From an uncultured Flavobacteriaceae bacterium (GTDB taxonomy: Bacteria > Bacteroidota > Bacteroidia > Flavobacteriales > Flavobacteriaceae), in assembly GCA_937136455.1 (NCBI GenBank), contig CAKZOO010000033.1, positions 1-38,646 of the forward strand: DNA of 38,646 nt, written 5' to 3'. Positions 8,538 through 16,707 of this stretch are shown here, in pieces. The position numbers and the translations under genes were made by a program. Every line of letters starts with the position of its first letter. Position 1 is the stretch's first letter. Below the pieces are notes generated by a model that had not been told where the DNA came from, made no database searches, and saw only the letters and a list, made by a program, of their open reading frames with translations.

Positions 8538-9464
8538 ATGAGCGAATTAAGTGTCAATCACTTATTGGGAATTAAATACCTCAACGAAAATGACATACAA
8601 CTCATTTTTGAAACGGCAGACCATTTTAAAGAAGTCATCAACCGTTCCATTAAAAAAGTTCCTTCGCTAAGAGATATCACCATAGCTAACATCTTCTTTG
8701 AAAATTCCACTAGAACAAAACTTTCGTTTGAATTAGCTGAAAAGCGATTGTCAGCAGATATTGTCAATTTCTCTGCAGCTCAATCTTCAGTTAAGAAAGG
8801 AGAAACCCTAATCGATACCGTCAACAACATCCTTTCTATGAAAGTGGATATGGTGGTCATGCGTCACTCAAATCCAGGAGCGGGAATCATGCTTTCTAAA
8901 CACATCAAGGCAGCGATTATCAATGCTGGAGATGGAGCTCATGAACATCCAACTCAGGCACTCTTAGATTCGTTTTCTATCAGAGAACGACTTGGAGATG
9001 TTGCGGGTAAAAAGGTAGTTATCGTCGGAGATATCCTTCACTCAAGAGTTGCTTTGTCAAATATCTTCGCCCTCAAATTACAAGGGGCAGAAGTAAAAGT
9101 ATGCGGGCCTAAATCATTGATGCCTAAACACATAGAATCATTAGGAGTCACTGTAGAAACAGATCTTCGCAAGGCTTTGAATTGGTGTGATGTTGCCAAT
9201 ATGCTCAGAATTCAAAACGAGCGCATGGATGTGAGTTATTTTCCAAACACTCGTGAATACACCAAACAATTTGGACTCAATATGTCACTGCTTAATTCCC
9301 TTGATAAGGAAATAGTGGTGATGCATCCAGGTCCTATCAATAGAGGAGTCGAAATCACTTCTGAAGTAGCTGACTCTTCACAGTCAATTATATTAGATCA
9401 GGTTGAAAACGGTGTGGCAGTTCGTATGGCTGTCATCTATCTTTTAGCTTCTAAAATCAAATAA
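8538..9464 (+). CDS. pyrB: Aspartate carbamoyltransferase catalytic subunit
   Basis: A 308-residue ATCase catalytic chain. It condenses carbamoyl phosphate with aspartate in the second step of de novo UMP synthesis. The carbamoyl-phosphate motif FENSTRTK is at residues 54-61, HPTQALLD is near 136-143, and the aspartate-side motif MHPGPINRGVEI is near the C-terminus. Length is normal for the family. It follows pyrR by 7 nt and precedes a small STAS-like gene by 1 nt. No pyrI regulatory subunit gene is adjacent, so this is probably an unlinked-regulatory or trimer-only form. Confidence 0.97.
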   Translation: MSELSVNHLLGIKYLNENDIQLIFETADHFKEVINRSIKKVPSLRDITIANIFFENSTRTKLSFELAEKRLSADIVNFSAAQSSVKKGETLIDTVNNILSMKVDMVVMRHSNPGAGIMLSKHIKAAIINAGDGAHEHPTQALLDSFSIRERLGDVAGKKVVIVGDILHSRVALSNIFALKLQGAEVKVCGPKSLMPKHIESLGVTVETDLRKALNWCDVANMLRIQNERMDVSYFPNTREYTKQFGLNMSLLNSLDKEIVVMHPGPINRGVEITSEVADSSQSIILDQVENGVAVRMAVIYLLASKIK

Positions 9465-9465
9465 A

Positions 9466-9798
9466 ATGTTTGTAGATCAATTTCAAGATACTGTTATTTT
9501 ATCTCAGGCAAACGATCCCTATTCTGTGTTTCTTTCCAATTTTAAGAAGGACTATCAAAAGTGGAATTCTTTTCACATCATCATCAATTTAGAGGGGATT
9601 CACAAACTTCAAAATGAAGAGTTGTTAGAACTCTTACCATTTGTAGAACAACAATTCGAAAGGCAAAAATCATTTGTAATTGTATCGGATACGATTACTT
9701 ATGAAGATGCTCCAGAAACACTGATTATAGTTCCAACAATCCAAGAAGCTAAAGATGTGATTGAAATGGAGAATATCGAAAGAGATTTGGGATTGTGA
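9466..9798 (+). CDS. Small STAS-like protein encoded with ribonuclease Z
   Basis: A 110-residue soluble protein without signal peptide or TM segment. Its pattern of alternating strands and helices (FHIIINLEGIHKLQNEELLE, then KSFVIVSDTITYEDAPETLI, ending VPTIQEAKDVIEMENIERDL) resembles the small STAS-type proteins that sit before rnz in Flavobacteriia and are often annotated 'ribonuclease Z' by neighbourhood. It has no metallo-beta-lactamase motif itself. It starts 1 nt after pyrB and overlaps the rnz GTG start by 4 nt, so translational coupling with RNase Z is likely. The molecular role is unknown; a partner or regulator of RNase Z is only a contextual guess. Confidence 0.8.
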   Translation: MFVDQFQDTVILSQANDPYSVFLSNFKKDYQKWNSFHIIINLEGIHKLQNEELLELLPFVEQQFERQKSFVIVSDTITYEDAPETLIIVPTIQEAKDVIEMENIERDLGL

Positions 9799-10700
9799 AG
9801 TTAACGGTATTAGGCTGTTATGCAGCAACGCCAAGGACGATCAGCAATCCAACCTCTCAGGTTATTGAGCTAGGAAAACACCTTTTTTTAATCGATTGTG
9901 GAGAAGGAACTCAAATTCAACTCAGAAAATTAAAAATACGATTCTCTAAGATCAATCATATATTCATTTCACATCTTCACGGTGATCACTTTTTTGGGTT
10001 ACCAGGACTGGTGGCTACATTTCGATTGTTAGGTAGAAAAACTCCATTACATGTTTATGGGCCTAAGGGTATCAAAGAGGCGGTGACTTTGCTTTTAAAA
10101 CTTGGAGATTCTTGGACCAATTACCCCTTGCATTTCCACGAATTAACATCGAATGAATCAGAATTAGTATTTGAGGATGATAAAGTAACTGTTTACACGA
10201 TTCCTTTGGATCACCGAGTGTACACTAATGGGTTTTTATTTAGAGAAAAGACCCATCCAAGACGAATAGACAAGGAAAAAATTGAAAACTATCCACTCGA
10301 TAAATACACCTATCAACAACTTAAAGACGGAAAAGATGTTGAGACTAGAGATGGAAGAATGATTCCCAATAAGGAATTGACCTTAGATCCTAAGCCTTCA
10401 CAATCCTACGCTTTTTGCAGCGATACAGCCTATTGTGAGTCCATAGTTGATCTTATTCACAAAGTGGATGTGCTCTATCACGAGAGTACCTTTTTGAGTT
10501 CAGAATTAGAACTCGCCCAAAAAACCAAACACTCTACTGCGCTCCAAGCTGCTACCATCGCCGCAAAAGCCAAGGTGGATACACTCTTATTAGGTCATTA
10601 TTCGACTCGATATGGGGATTTAAATTCCTTTTTAGAAGAGGCGAATCAAGTATTTGAGAACGTCCTTTTAGCAGACGATGGAAGGCATTTTGAGTTTTAA
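9795..10700 (+). CDS. rnz: Ribonuclease Z (tRNA 3'-endonuclease)
   Basis: A 301-residue short-form RNase Z of the metallo-beta-lactamase fold. It removes 3' trailers from tRNA precursors. The zinc motif HLHGDHFFGLPGL begins at H60 (H60, H62, D64, H65). Further ligand motifs are SDTAYCES and HESTF in the C-terminal half, and GHYSTRY near the end. The start is GTG at 9795, which overlaps the previous gene's TGA; the reading VKLTVLGCYAATP matches the family N-terminus directly. No terminator is obvious downstream. Confidence 0.95.
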   Translation: MKLTVLGCYAATPRTISNPTSQVIELGKHLFLIDCGEGTQIQLRKLKIRFSKINHIFISHLHGDHFFGLPGLVATFRLLGRKTPLHVYGPKGIKEAVTLLLKLGDSWTNYPLHFHELTSNESELVFEDDKVTVYTIPLDHRVYTNGFLFREKTHPRRIDKEKIENYPLDKYTYQQLKDGKDVETRDGRMIPNKELTLDPKPSQSYAFCSDTAYCESIVDLIHKVDVLYHESTFLSSELELAQKTKHSTALQAATIAAKAKVDTLLLGHYSTRYGDLNSFLEEANQVFENVLLADDGRHFEF

Positions 10701-10732
10701 ATTCTTCTATTTTTTAAAAACCTATTTGTCCT

Positions 10733-10740
10733 TATATTTG
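10733..10740 (+). promoter_or_regulatory. -7 box of pdxH-sixA-ppk1, compatible with a leaderless start
   Basis: TATATTTG is a perfect match to TAnnTTTG and ends 6 nt before the pdxH ATG. A TSS 5-7 nt after the box would coincide with the ATG. No convincing TTG is seen at -33 spacing. Confidence 0.5.
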
Positions 10741-10746
10741 TTATAA

Positions 10747-11391
10747 ATGGAAAAAGATTTATCACATTACAGAAAAGCGTATACCAAAGGAAACTTGTCA
10801 AAAAAATCTGTCCCTGACAACCCAATTCAGCTCTTTCAGGAGTGGTTTTATCAGGTAGATGAGTTGTTTCCAGAGGATGAGGCCAACGCCTTTACAATTA
10901 GTACAATTGGTTTGGATGGATTTCCAAAATCGAGAGTCGTATTGTTAAAGAAGTACAACGAAGAAGGATTTGTGTTTTATACCAATTACAATAGTGAAAA
11001 GGGGAGGGCCTTAGAGGCGAATCCTCATGTGTGTATGTCATTTTTCTGGCCCAAAATGGAACGACAGGTGATTGTAAAAGGACTCGCAGAAAAAACCTCT
11101 GAATTGGATTCTGATAATTACTTTGATTCAAGACCTATTGGCAGTCGTATTGGAGCTATAGTATCGCCTCAAAGCGAAGTTATTGATTCTAGAGAAGTGA
11201 TTGAAAATGAGAAACAGAGACTAGAGTCATTGGATGCATCTGAACTCAAAAGACCCAAACATTGGGGAGGCTATCTCATACGTCCCCAATCTATAGAATT
11301 TTGGCAGGGTAGAGACAATAGACTACACGATCGTATTCGCTATAATTTAGAGGCTGATTACAATTGGAAGATTGAACGTTTAGCACCTTAA
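10747..11391 (+). CDS. pdxH: Pyridoxamine 5'-phosphate oxidase
   Basis: A 214-residue FMN-dependent oxidase. It converts pyridoxine or pyridoxamine 5'-phosphate to PLP, the last step of vitamin B6 synthesis and salvage. FMN-binding stretches are GFPKSRVVLLKKYNEEGFVF and FYTNYNSEKGRALE. The C-terminal family signature EFWQGRDNRLHDR is at about residues 184-196. Length is standard. It heads a probable operon with the SixA-like phosphatase (1-nt gap) and ppk1. The ATG at 10747 lies just 6 nt after a -7 box, so its mRNA may lack a leader. Confidence 0.97.
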   Translation: MEKDLSHYRKAYTKGNLSKKSVPDNPIQLFQEWFYQVDELFPEDEANAFTISTIGLDGFPKSRVVLLKKYNEEGFVFYTNYNSEKGRALEANPHVCMSFFWPKMERQVIVKGLAEKTSELDSDNYFDSRPIGSRIGAIVSPQSEVIDSREVIENEKQRLESLDASELKRPKHWGGYLIRPQSIEFWQGRDNRLHDRIRYNLEADYNWKIERLAP

Positions 11392-11392
11392 G

Positions 11393-11881
11393 ATGAAACA
11401 GCTTCTACTGATGAGACATGGCAAAAGTGGTTGGGACCTACAAGTTTCTGATCTGGATCGAAGTCTTACCCAAAGAGGTGTTGACGACGCTTATTTAGTT
11501 GCTGATGAATTCTCAAAACAGGGAATCGAATTTGATTTTGTATATTCGAGTCCCGCTAATAGAGCAATGCATACAGCAATGATCTTTTGTAGAGTTAATA
11601 ACTGTGATTTAAACCGCTTTCAATTGTCGGATTCACTCTATGATTTTTCAGGGGAACAGCTCAATCAATTTATACGATGTCTCGATGATAGTTACAATAC
11701 AGTTGCACTATTTGGTCACAACAATGCGATGAGTACTCTAGTAAGTTGGTTATCAGAGCAGGGTCGAGTTGAAATTCCAACTGCAGGCCTGAGTTTTTTA
11801 ACCGCATCAGTTGATAAGTGGGAGGATTTTACATCAGCTCAATTGAGTTGTCAACTATTTCCAAAGCAATTAAAACAATGA
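11393..11881 (+). CDS. Histidine phosphatase family protein (SixA-like)
   Basis: A 162-residue small histidine phosphatase of branch 1. The catalytic motif LMRHGKSGW places the phospho-acceptor at His9, and the second histidine is His109 in LFGHNNAMS. Size and motif match SixA-type phosphatases, known in E. coli as a phosphohistidine phosphatase acting in PTS or phosphorelay signalling. Here it lies between pdxH and ppk1 and overlaps the ppk1 start by ATGA. The context suggests a link to polyphosphate or phosphohistidine metabolism, since PPK1 works through a phosphohistidine, but the substrate cannot be read from the sequence. Confidence 0.9.
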   Translation: MKQLLLMRHGKSGWDLQVSDLDRSLTQRGVDDAYLVADEFSKQGIEFDFVYSSPANRAMHTAMIFCRVNNCDLNRFQLSDSLYDFSGEQLNQFIRCLDDSYNTVALFGHNNAMSTLVSWLSEQGRVEIPTAGLSFLTASVDKWEDFTSAQLSCQLFPKQLKQ

Positions 11882-13953
11882 AAGAAGAACAAAAAAAATA
11901 CATCAATAGAGAACTCAGTTGGCTTCGTTTTAACGAGCGAGTTCTTCAAGAGAGTTATGATCAAACGGTTCCACTTGTAGAGCGATTGCGCTTTTTGGGA
12001 ATCTTTTCTAATAACTTAGATGAATTTTTTAAAGTACGCTATGCCACAGTAAAACGAATTGTAGATGGTGGTAAGGAATTAGAAAATAAACTCAAATTAG
12101 AGCGTTCTAAAGAATTGTTGGATACCATTACTAAGATTGTAATTGATCAACAGAATAGATCTCTTAGAATCCTTGTTGATATTGAGAATGAACTCAATGA
12201 GAACAATATATTCGTACTCAATGAAACGCAACTCAATGAGAGTCAAGCGACCTATGTGACGGATTACTTTATCAATCACCTTAGTAATATACTGGTAACC
12301 ATTATATTAAATGATTTAACTGAATTCCCCATGTTAAAGGATTCAGCTGCTTATTTGGCTGTAAAAATGACCTTAAACGAGGGAAAATCTAAAAACAGAT
12401 ATGCTCTAATTGAAATACCTAAAGAGATCGATAGGGTTGTTGAATTACCTAGTGAGGGAGATAAACAATTCATAATGCTGGTGGATGATATCATTCGATT
12501 TAATCTCGGAAAGGTGTTTTCAATGTTCTCATTTACGGATATCTGTGCTCACATGATTAAAATTACACGTGATGCAGAATTAGACTTAGACAACGATGTG
12601 AGTAAGAGTTTTATTGAAAAACTGTACCATTCTGTAGAAGATCGTAAAATTAGCAATCCTGTTCGTTTTGTCTATGATAGAACAATAGGAGAGGATACCC
12701 TAGAATATTTAAAAGCTAAGATGCACGTAGAGAATACCGACAGTATTATTCCTGGAGGTCGTTATCACAATAGAAGGGATTATATTTCCTTTCCGAGTTT
12801 AGGAAAAAAGGAATTGACCTATGAGCCTGTAAAACCATTATTAGTTAAAGGAATCAAAAGAGAAGGGAGTTTAATCAAGCAAATAGCTGAAAAAGATTTT
12901 TTACAATACACTCCCTATCATACCTTCTCTTATATTACCAGGTTTTTAAAGGAAGCGGCCTTAGATCCACAGGTTAAAACTATTAAAATTACCATTTACC
13001 GCTTGGCGAAAAATTCTCAAGTAGTATCTTCGTTGATCAATGCTGCTAAAAACGGTAAAAATGTAACGGCACTGATCGAATTACAAGCGCGATTCGATGA
13101 ACACGCTAATATTAGTTATGCAGAATTACTTCAAAAAGAAGGAGTCAAGGTCATTTTTGGTGTTAAAGGACTCAAGGTACATTCTAAAATTTGTGTTATT
13201 GAACGTCAGGAAGGACGAAAATTGATGCGTTATGGCTTTATTAGCACAGGTAACTTTAATGAATCTACAGCTAAGGTATACACGGATTACACCATGTTTA
13301 CTGCAAATCAGGCCATTTTAAAAGAAGTGACTAAGGTGTTTGAATTTTTAGACACGCCATTTATGCTTTATAAATACAAACACTTATTTGTGTCTCCTCA
13401 TACGACTAAGAAGGGATTCAGAAAACTAATCGATAATGAAATAGCCAATGCTAAAGCAGGTAAGAAAGCTGGGATTCGAATTAAGTTAAACTCGTTTACC
13501 TCTTATAAAATGGTCGACAAGCTCTATCAGGCGTCTCAAGCAGGTGTTAAAATTCAGTTGATCATAAGAGGGAACTGTTGTTTAATTCCAGGTATTCCAG
13601 GTATTAGTGATAATATTGAAGCGATTTCTATCGTTGATAAATTTTTAGAACATCCTCGATTATTGATTTTTGAAAATGATGGAGATCCTAAAGTCTATAT
13701 TTCCTCTGCTGATTGGATGACTCGAAATTTAGACAATAGAGTAGAAGTTAGTTGTCCTGTTTACGATTCCGATGTAAAACAAGAATTGATCGATACTTTT
13801 GAAATTTCTTGGAACGACAATGTAAAGGCTCGATTATTAATCGATGAGCACATTAGTCCTTATAAGCAGCCCAAAAAAGGAGAAAAACCTTTTAGATCGC
13901 AATTTGAGCTTTATAAATACTATCAGAATAAGTTAGAATCGAATCAGAGCTAA
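11878..13953 (+). CDS. ppk1: Polyphosphate kinase 1
   Basis: A 691-residue PPK1. It polymerises the gamma-phosphate of ATP into polyphosphate. The N-terminal domain begins YINRELSWLRFNERVLQE. The autophosphorylated histidine is His435 in GLKVHSKICVI and the second catalytic histidine is His592 in FLEHPR; both fall at the same numbers as in E. coli. The start at ATG 11878 is chosen because it overlaps the upstream TGA (ATGA) and leads directly into the conserved N-terminus. A longer in-frame start at 11818 would lie inside the phosphatase gene. The 3' end overlaps the convergent miaE by 4 nt. Confidence 0.97.
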   Translation: MKEEQKKYINRELSWLRFNERVLQESYDQTVPLVERLRFLGIFSNNLDEFFKVRYATVKRIVDGGKELENKLKLERSKELLDTITKIVIDQQNRSLRILVDIENELNENNIFVLNETQLNESQATYVTDYFINHLSNILVTIILNDLTEFPMLKDSAAYLAVKMTLNEGKSKNRYALIEIPKEIDRVVELPSEGDKQFIMLVDDIIRFNLGKVFSMFSFTDICAHMIKITRDAELDLDNDVSKSFIEKLYHSVEDRKISNPVRFVYDRTIGEDTLEYLKAKMHVENTDSIIPGGRYHNRRDYISFPSLGKKELTYEPVKPLLVKGIKREGSLIKQIAEKDFLQYTPYHTFSYITRFLKEAALDPQVKTIKITIYRLAKNSQVVSSLINAAKNGKNVTALIELQARFDEHANISYAELLQKEGVKVIFGVKGLKVHSKICVIERQEGRKLMRYGFISTGNFNESTAKVYTDYTMFTANQAILKEVTKVFEFLDTPFMLYKYKHLFVSPHTTKKGFRKLIDNEIANAKAGKKAGIRIKLNSFTSYKMVDKLYQASQAGVKIQLIIRGNCCLIPGIPGISDNIEAISIVDKFLEHPRLLIFENDGDPKVYISSADWMTRNLDNRVEVSCPVYDSDVKQELIDTFEISWNDNVKARLLIDEHISPYKQPKKGEKPFRSQFELYKYYQNKLESNQS

Positions 13954-14531
13954 CCGTGTACCTCACTCTTAGTACCTAGATTCCTCATAATTTCAGCTTC
14001 GTATTCTAGAAGTTTGTTCCACTTAGGATCGACGCTATCTCTACCACCGTATTGTCTTGCAAAGTTCAAGAACAAAGTATAGTGGTTGGCCTCACTGATC
14101 ATTAAGTTGCGATAAAATTTGGCTAGTTCTTGGTCTTTGAGATTTTCTGAAAGTAGTCGAAAACGCTCACAACTCCTCGCTTCAATCAGTGCTGCATAGA
14201 GTAACCTGTGAACGAGTTGAGTCGTTCTACTTCCGCCTTTTGGAAAAAACTTTAAAAGTTGAATCACATATTCATCTTTGCGATCGCGACCGAGTTTCAT
14301 TCCTCTCTTCTTGAGTAATTCATGAACCATTTTTAAATGAGTCATTTCCTCTTTAGAAAGCGCAATCATTTCATCGACTAGTTCGGTGTATTCTGGAAAA
14401 CTTACAATTAAAGAAATTGCAGTACTGGCTGCCTTTTGTTCACAGAATGCATGATCGGTTAAAATATCATCGATGTTTTTTTCTACAATATTGACCCATC
14501 GGGGATCGGTAGGTAGCTTAAGTCCTAACAT
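13950..14531 (-). CDS. miaE: tRNA-(ms2io6A37)-hydroxylase (MiaE)
   Basis: A 193-residue non-haem di-iron monooxygenase. It hydroxylates the isopentenyl group of ms2i6A at position 37 of tRNAs. The opening LKLPTDPRWVNIVEKNIDDIL and the helical bundle with ExxH-type motifs (KEEMTHLKMVHELL, about residues 60-73; SEANHYTLFLNFARQYG, near 150-166; EARSCERF between them) are typical of MiaE. It lies 1 nt after dnaX on the same strand and is probably co-transcribed with it. Its end overlaps the convergent ppk1 by 4 nt. Its substrate would need MiaA and MiaB, which are not in this window. Confidence 0.93.
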   Translation of the reverse strand: MLGLKLPTDPRWVNIVEKNIDDILTDHAFCEQKAASTAISLIVSFPEYTELVDEMIALSKEEMTHLKMVHELLKKRGMKLGRDRKDEYVIQLLKFFPKGGSRTTQLVHRLLYAALIEARSCERFRLLSENLKDQELAKFYRNLMISEANHYTLFLNFARQYGGRDSVDPKWNKLLEYEAEIMRNLGTKSEVHG

Positions 14532-14532
14532 A

Positions 14533-16305
14533 TTATGAAATGTCTAAATCAAGTTTTGATCGAAGTAAATCCACATTTGGATTCTTCTCTCTCAACTTTT
14601 CGTATTTTTCTTCTGGTGTGAATGCAAATTGTTTTGCTACTTCTTCACTAACGGTTATTTTTAAAGAGATTGCGTAATTATTGAGCTCTTTCTTTAGAAA
14701 GTTTAAAACACCCGATTGGGAGCGTTCAACTTCCTTTTTCATCGTATCATTTGGAAGTTCAATCCAAATTATATGATCTTTTAATAGCTTAGGAACGTCA
14801 GAATTTAAATTAGATGCGAGTATCTTTTGACCCTTAGTTTCAATTTCTTCAACGTATTGAGCCCATAATTCTTGCATTTTAGCTTCTTCAAAAGCATCTT
14901 CAGGAAGTATTTCTTCTTCTTTTGCATTTGAATTGAGCTCTTCTAAATGTTCTTTCTTCTTTCGAATACTCGAAAGAGAATAGGCAGAAACTGATTTTGG
15001 AGCTATATTAATTGAAGGAATTGCTTCAACTGGCTTATCGGCTATAGGTGTTTCAGATTTTTCTTCGAGTGGATTTTCAACTTCAGATTCTATTTGAACC
15101 TCTTCTTTAATAGGCTCAGTTGTAGCTGTAGTTGTTATTTTTTCTTCAATCGAAGCGTCAATACGATCAACTGGAGTATGCACTGCAGAAGATTTAAAAT
15201 AAGCTGTAGGAATTAAACCTTGATTAGTTAGTGGCTTTTTTTTTTCACCACTCAAAGCAAGAGTAGCTAATTTCATCAAGCAGAGTTCCACAAACAGTCT
15301 TTTGTTTTTGGAGCTTTTATAGTTGAGATCACAATCATTGGCAAGATCAATGGCATCTATTAAGAAATCTCTAGTGACTACTTTTGATTGCTGTTGGTAC
15401 AATTCTCTTCCTTGTTGGCTTATTTCCAATAGGCTAGTTGTAGATTGATACTGACAGATCAACAAATCTCTAAAGTGAGAAGCTAGTCCTGTAATGAAGT
15501 GATGTCCATCAAATCCCTTATTGAGTAAATCGTCAAAGGCCAACATTAATTCAGGAATCGCTCCTTTTGTGATCAGTTCTGTAAATTCTATATACGATTC
15601 GTAATCGAGAACGTTTAAATTTTCAGCTACGACTTCTTTTGTGAGTTTTTCAGGTGCAAAACTAACGATACGATCAAAAATTGAGAGTGCATCTCTCATG
15701 GCACCATCTGCTTTTTGAGCTATAATGTGAAGGGCATCTTCATCTGCCTCAATCTCTTGCTGCTGGGCAATATATTTTAAGTGCTCGACAGCGTCTTTAA
15801 CTGTGATTCTCTTGAAATCATAGATCTGACAACGAGAAAGAATTGTAGGAATAATCTTGTGTTTCTCAGTGGTTGCCAAGATGAAAATGGCATGTGCGGG
15901 TGGTTCTTCTAATGTTTTTAAAAAAGCGTTAAAAGCTGATTGAGACAACATATGAACCTCATCGATAATATAGACTTTGTACTTTCCTTGTTGTGGTGGA
16001 ATTCGAACCTGGTCAATCAAGGATCGAATATCTTCTACAGAGTTGTTTGAAGCTGCATCGAGCTCAAAGATGTTAAATGCAAAGTCTTCATTTTCACTGG
16101 TGTGTTCAGTGGCATTGATCTTTTTAGCGAGAATTCTAGCACAGGTTGTTTTTCCAACTCCACGAGGACCACAAAATAGTAATGCAGAAGCTAAGTGATT
16201 TTTATTGATGGCATTTTCTAAGGTATCGGTAATAGAAGATTGTCCAACAACATCTTTAAATGTTTCAGGTCGAAATTTCCGAGCAGATACTAAGAATGGT
16301 TCCAT
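14533..16305 (-). CDS. dnaX: DNA polymerase III subunit gamma/tau
   Basis: A 590-residue clamp-loader ATPase. It starts MEPFLVSARKFRPETFKDVVGQ. Walker A GPRGVGKTT is at residues 46-54, Walker B is YIIDEVHML, and ATTEKHKIIPTILSRCQ is the sensor 1 region. The tau-type C-terminal part contains a charged low-complexity linker at about 370-480. The usual four-cysteine zinc module between Walker A and ELDAAS is missing: residues 61-80 (KKINATEHTS then ENEDFAFNIF) contain no cysteine. I chose ATG 16305 because the conserved N-terminus begins there and a -7 box lies just upstream; an in-frame ATG at 16332 would be upstream of that box. I saw no obvious slippery heptamer for gamma production, though I did not scan exhaustively. 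Confidence 0.95.
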   Translation of the reverse strand: MEPFLVSARKFRPETFKDVVGQSSITDTLENAINKNHLASALLFCGPRGVGKTTCARILAKKINATEHTSENEDFAFNIFELDAASNNSVEDIRSLIDQVRIPPQQGKYKVYIIDEVHMLSQSAFNAFLKTLEEPPAHAIFILATTEKHKIIPTILSRCQIYDFKRITVKDAVEHLKYIAQQQEIEADEDALHIIAQKADGAMRDALSIFDRIVSFAPEKLTKEVVAENLNVLDYESYIEFTELITKGAIPELMLAFDDLLNKGFDGHHFITGLASHFRDLLICQYQSTTSLLEISQQGRELYQQQSKVVTRDFLIDAIDLANDCDLNYKSSKNKRLFVELCLMKLATLALSGEKKKPLTNQGLIPTAYFKSSAVHTPVDRIDASIEEKITTTATTEPIKEEVQIESEVENPLEEKSETPIADKPVEAIPSINIAPKSVSAYSLSSIRKKKEHLEELNSNAKEEEILPEDAFEEAKMQELWAQYVEEIETKGQKILASNLNSDVPKLLKDHIIWIELPNDTMKKEVERSQSGVLNFLKKELNNYAISLKITVSEEVAKQFAFTPEEKYEKLREKNPNVDLLRSKLDLDIS

Positions 16306-16310
16306 AGAAA

Positions 16311-16318
16311 CAAATATA
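16311..16318 (-). promoter_or_regulatory. -7 box of dnaX-miaE, compatible with a leaderless start
   Basis: On the minus strand TATATTTG (16318-16311) matches TAnnTTTG exactly and ends 5 nt before the dnaX ATG. No good TTG at the usual spacing is seen. Confidence 0.5.
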
Positions 16319-16395
16319 AAAATCCTTGTCAAGATGTCCTATAGACACCTTTGAATTAAATGAGGAGTTATTAACAACCTAGTGGAAGTTTTGTT

Positions 16396-16403
16396 TATTT
16401 TTG
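16396..16403 (+). promoter_or_regulatory. -7 box of rnpB
   Basis: TATTTTTG matches TAnnTTTG and ends 4 nt before the base where the RNase P RNA 5' strand begins to pair (16408), so the box and the RNA end agree. No clear -33 element. Confidence 0.6.
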
Positions 16404-16407
16404 CAGC

Positions 16408-16696
16408 AGCAGACCACCTTATCGCTCTTTAATTAGAGAGGAAAGTCCGGACACCACAGTGTAGCATAGCGGGTAACGCCCGTCCGTCGAAAGGCGAGGA
16501 CAAGTGCAACAGAAAGAATGTACAGGTTAAGCTGTAGTGAAACCAGGTAAACTCTATGCGGTGCAACGCCATGTAAATCGACGTTTGAAGGCGACACGTC
16601 TGAGTCGAAGGGTAGGCGGATTGAGCCTTTGGGTAACCACTGGCCTAGATAAATGGTAAGGATATACAGAATCCGGCTTATGGTCTGCTTTTTTTA
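16408..16696 (+). ncRNA. rnpB: RNase P RNA, bacterial class A
   Basis: This is the catalytic RNA that removes 5' leaders from tRNA precursors. The outer helix P1 is AGCAGACCA (16408-16416) with TGGTCTGCT (16681-16689). The universally conserved core is present: GAGGAAAGTCCGGAC at about 16439-16453, and the P4 partner ACAGAATCCGGCTTA at about 16667-16681 near the 3' end. Class A helices lie between. A T-run follows P1 (to 16696), so P1 doubles as the terminator stem. The RNA is divergent from dnaX and convergent with rsmD. No protein is encoded here; this explains the gap between those two genes. Confidence 0.95.
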
Positions 16697-16707
16697 TTAA
16701 TCAAAGT

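Noticed and set aside
11818..11877. Extended ppk1 N-terminus from an upstream ATG
   Set aside because: These 20 codons lie inside the phosphatase gene, have no family similarity, and ATG 11878 overlaps the upstream stop as expected for a coupled start.
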